A stretch of 64,000 bases of DNA from Morchella semilibera. Its lineage: Eukaryota; Ascomycota; Pezizomycetes; Pezizales; Morchellaceae. Both the position numbers and the translations under genes were made by a program. Positions 61,497 to 64,000 of this stretch are shown piece by piece. A model generated the notes under the pieces. That model was not told the DNA's origin. It did no database searches and worked only from the letters and a program-made list of their open reading frames with translations. The stretch covers positions 3,242,731-3,306,730 of the forward strand of contig WBVU01000005.1 of NCBI GenBank assembly GCA_009192285.1. The letters run 5' to 3'. Each line of letters starts with the position of its first letter. The stretch's first letter is position 1.

Positions 61497-61993
61497 TCAA
61501 GTTGCATCGGCTCGGGGGAGACGCTTCGGCCTGTTTCTGCACAAAACCAGAAATGTAAGCACATGTGTGAAATGGTGGCTGCACGAGCAATTTGCACCAG
61601 CTCCTGTTGTACCTGCATATTTGCTGAAAGGTTCAAATCTCAGCGCAATTGAGGTGGAATCTGCATCGGACGCAGTGCGAGTACTGGAGTCCGAGCGTTT
61701 ACCTTTCTTCTTCCTTCTCCAACCCCACTCTCTCAGTTTACTACAATATGACCTCCGGCTAGACAAGAAATCGTGATTAGACCCAATACCACAGCAATAA
61801 AAGAGAGACTAAGGGTCTTTATATGGGCATACCTCGCGCGGAAGCCAAATTCCCGCATACGTTGGGGAAGGTTATCAAGCGTGACACCCTCCTCCAAATA
61901 CAGGCGCCGGATCATAGCCTGAACACTGGGGGTCCAGTCAATACGTTTGGTTCTCCCAGACCCACCCGCAGTCGTAACGTTTGGTAACGGCAT
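61497..61993 (-). CDS. Clr5-domain protein, possibly a short or incomplete gene
   Basis: Exon 1 is 61833-61993 and exon 2 begins at 61758, joined by a 74-nt intron with donor GTATGC and acceptor TCTAG; the split codon makes Ser and gives GFRASRRSYCSKLREWGWRR. WTPSVQAMIRRLYLEEGVTL and this sequence match the Clr5 domain (PF14420), named after Schizosaccharomyces Clr5 and common in fungal regulators of unknown function. Start ATG is at 61993 (MPLPNVTTAGG). After the domain the frame runs to a stop at 61497 (about 140 aa) and the sequence is Lys/Arg-rich, then unlike known proteins, so either more introns exist (a donor-like GTAAAC lies after KKK) or the gene is truncated. Most Clr5 proteins are much longer. 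Confidence 0.6.
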
Positions 61994-64000
61994 GTTGAAC
62001 TTAGGTGGTGATTGACCGAGACGGTGTCAAGTTTAAGCTGTCTCTTATCGGATCAGCTGGGCCGGGGATATGGGGGACACTATATATCTAGGAAGAAGTA
62101 TAGAAGAAGGCTGAATTAAGAGTACATGTAGTTACCATACCGTAAAAAATTCTTGTCGGCTGACCAAGGACCAAATTTTCACCGGCATCTCCTTTTCCCC
62201 GGTAGGTCGGCTAGGCTTTGAAAGTAAAAGGATGTGATGAGATGAATCACGGGACACATGTAAACTCGTTATATCACATGCGGGAGAACTGTACTACAGC
62301 ATTGTAATAGGATCGAAAGGCCTTCGTTTATGATAATCCGGGGGTCAGGCTTGGGAAGGTAGGTTAACAGAGTAATTATCTGACTTTCGATCGGAAGCAC
62401 TTTGTCTCACGCTGCCTTATGTCCATAAATACAGGAATGACTCAATTTAACACACTTTACATATCTCAACACGTAAATCTTGCAAACCTATATCTCAAGA
62501 ACACCTATTTGACTGAGGTAAAGGTGGGGCAGTACTTGATATTGGTTTCAAGTGAAGCCAGGCCACTAGAATTAGGGATAAGGCCCACGTTAATGCACGC
62601 ATGTTGTGCACAAATATGAATCTCTCTGTAATTCAATCTCAATCTCTCGGGGAATAAGATGAGATCGTTAATCTTGTACCAGATTCTAGAAGGCCCTAGG
62701 TAAGAGTTACTTGGAGTGACATGTGATATCTAAAGTGTCTATGAGAAGATGATAACCTTGCAAGATAAAGCCAATACGGCATATATGTACGAATTGAAGT
62801 ATTCGTGGGAATCTTCAAAGATGATATACCCGGTGGTAACGGTTTAAACCACGGTGTCTTCATCGGATCCGGGTTTTTATGATGTAGCCAGGCATGTGAC
62901 TAGGCGTACCTGTGCCGGGGGGACGCCGAAGGGTGGATGTGGATTGAAACACACTAGGAGTTGTGGCGCGTGGGTTGTTTTGAGCCTAAGATGTTTGGAT
63001 CGAGTTCTGATATTATCTGTACCCCACATGGCCGCCACCGAAACATGGGGGATCCTCTCGGCAGTACTAGGCCTCCAGCACCCTGCCTTATCTCAATCCA
63101 AGCTGCAGTATCTATATATACGTCTGCAGATGGTGGGTGCCTGTGCATTAATTTCATTGGCCCGTTCGAATCCCACTGTTTTATGATTAACCTTCTCTGT
63201 TTAAACGCCAATCCAGAGCCATATTCTCCAGAAAACCGGTCCGTACATTTCTTTTCACAGTAATGATCGAGTAGGGGGTCGAAGTAATCCCCCATATAGG
63301 GCGGGGTACTTTTGGGATGTATATTCATGGTTCATCACTCGTTAGTAAGAATTGGAAATGATTTATATAATATATAGGGTTAGGGTTCCTTTTTTTTTCT
63401 TTACTCTTTGAGAACTGTCATTAGCGCATAATTCGAGGCGCCACCCCCATGTCAAGGCTAGCCTTTGTACCTAGATGAGATGGTGGGGGTGGGGGAAGGC
63501 GGTCAGATACTGTGGTCAGTTGTTAAGGCGCTCAGCAAATTCCAGGTTTGTTACTGGTTCCTCTCTCGTTTAATTCGGTATGGAGACAGCTAGTATATAT
63601 GCATGTAGTACTTGAAGGCATGTAGACGGGAGACTCTTACTGTGCAGCACGGTATAATAGAATCGAATCATGGTCAGATGGATTATGTCATTAGGACTTG
63701 TGGGAAGATCTATAGACTTCTATGACGATCAAACACTAGATAATCCAGGTTTTTAAAAATCTTCAGATGTCTTGATATTGTACTACGGTTGCAGGGGTAA
63801 GTCTGTAGTCTACAGTGGTCGTAGTACAACCTGCCTAGATCAGCCCTGTACGACCGCTCTCTGCGCATATTGTAATATCTGATAGGACCCCAAAACGAAG
63901 TAACTACATACCCACACACACACCTCAGCGATTTTTTTAATCGCACAGCACCGAAAAGGGAAATATAGCGCCTGGTGAGCTAGACCGAATTTAGAGTAAC
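61994..64000. other. 2-kb right-hand end without supported genes
   Basis: TACATGTA at 62123-62130, an ATCACTCG motif at 63334-63341, and a TAGGGTTAGGGTT step near 63376-63388. A minus-strand open frame of 124 codons at 62954-63328 shows no domain. A promoter for the Clr5 gene should lie near 62000-62250. Confidence 0.5.

Noticed and set aside
63160-63185. B-box-like GTTCGAATCCC
   Set aside because: No A box 30-60 nt upstream and no cloverleaf; a chance match. The same holds for GGGTTCGACCCT at about 25879.
62954-63328. 124-codon minus-strand open frame next to an ATCACTCG motif
   Set aside because: No recognisable family and codon use like the surrounding non-coding DNA.

Overview
The window reads as nuclear DNA of a filamentous ascomycete (Pezizomycotina; a Pezizomycetes-like genome is possible, since long gene-poor stretches separate intron-bearing genes). 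Supporting signs are short GT..AG introns (about 50-200 nt), Fungal_trans, Fun_N, Clr5 and DAL5-type families, CT-rich leaders, TTAGGG-type short motifs, and no bacterial-style operons or ribosome binding sites. Thirteen genes are supported: a 5'-truncated Fungal_trans regulator, an arsenite methyltransferase, a bZIP factor, a secreted collagen-like protein, a 2H phosphoesterase, a disordered protein, three MFS transporters, a secreted carboxylesterase, a secreted Kex2-site repeat protein, a Fun_N-domain protein and a BCS1-like AAA ATPase. A weaker fourteenth gene carries a Clr5 domain. Exon joins were worked out by hand from phase, splice signals and family sequence, so they are models.

Layout. 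1-10.8 kb is the gene-dense part: Fungal_trans regulator (partial), arsM (-) head to head with a bZIP factor (+), a (Gly-Ala-Pro)n collagen-like secreted protein (+), and an AKAP7/ASCC1-type 2H phosphoesterase (-). 10.8-27.7 kb is almost gene-free apart from one intronless 500-aa disordered protein; it is full of simple repeats and short inverted repeats. 27.7-41.1 kb holds four genes on the minus strand: a DHA2 drug:H+ antiporter, a DAL5-type anion symporter with a 12-nt exon, a secreted carboxylesterase and the Asn/Gly-rich Kex2-site protein. 41.1-47.3 kb is empty. 47.3-55.1 kb holds a DHA1 transporter (+), the Fun_N protein (-) and the BCS1-like ATPase (-). 55.1-64 kb is a repeat landing zone with nested miniature transposons and the Clr5 gene.

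How the parts may work together. The arsM/bZIP pair could be a small arsenic-response module (inference). The transporters plus secreted esterase suggest small-molecule traffic with the environment, but no polyketide, peptide or terpene synthase is present, so no biosynthetic cluster is claimed.

The most notable signals are: the arsM/bZIP divergent pair; the Kex2-site repeat protein; two families of TA-flanked miniature inverted-repeat elements, one nested in the other; an ATCTGATAA-bearing palindrome family; a strong excess of the octamer TACATGTA; hairpins with CACCGAGTGA arms; and three genes each interrupted by a one-base change in a short run, two of them G/C homopolymers, which may be assembly errors.
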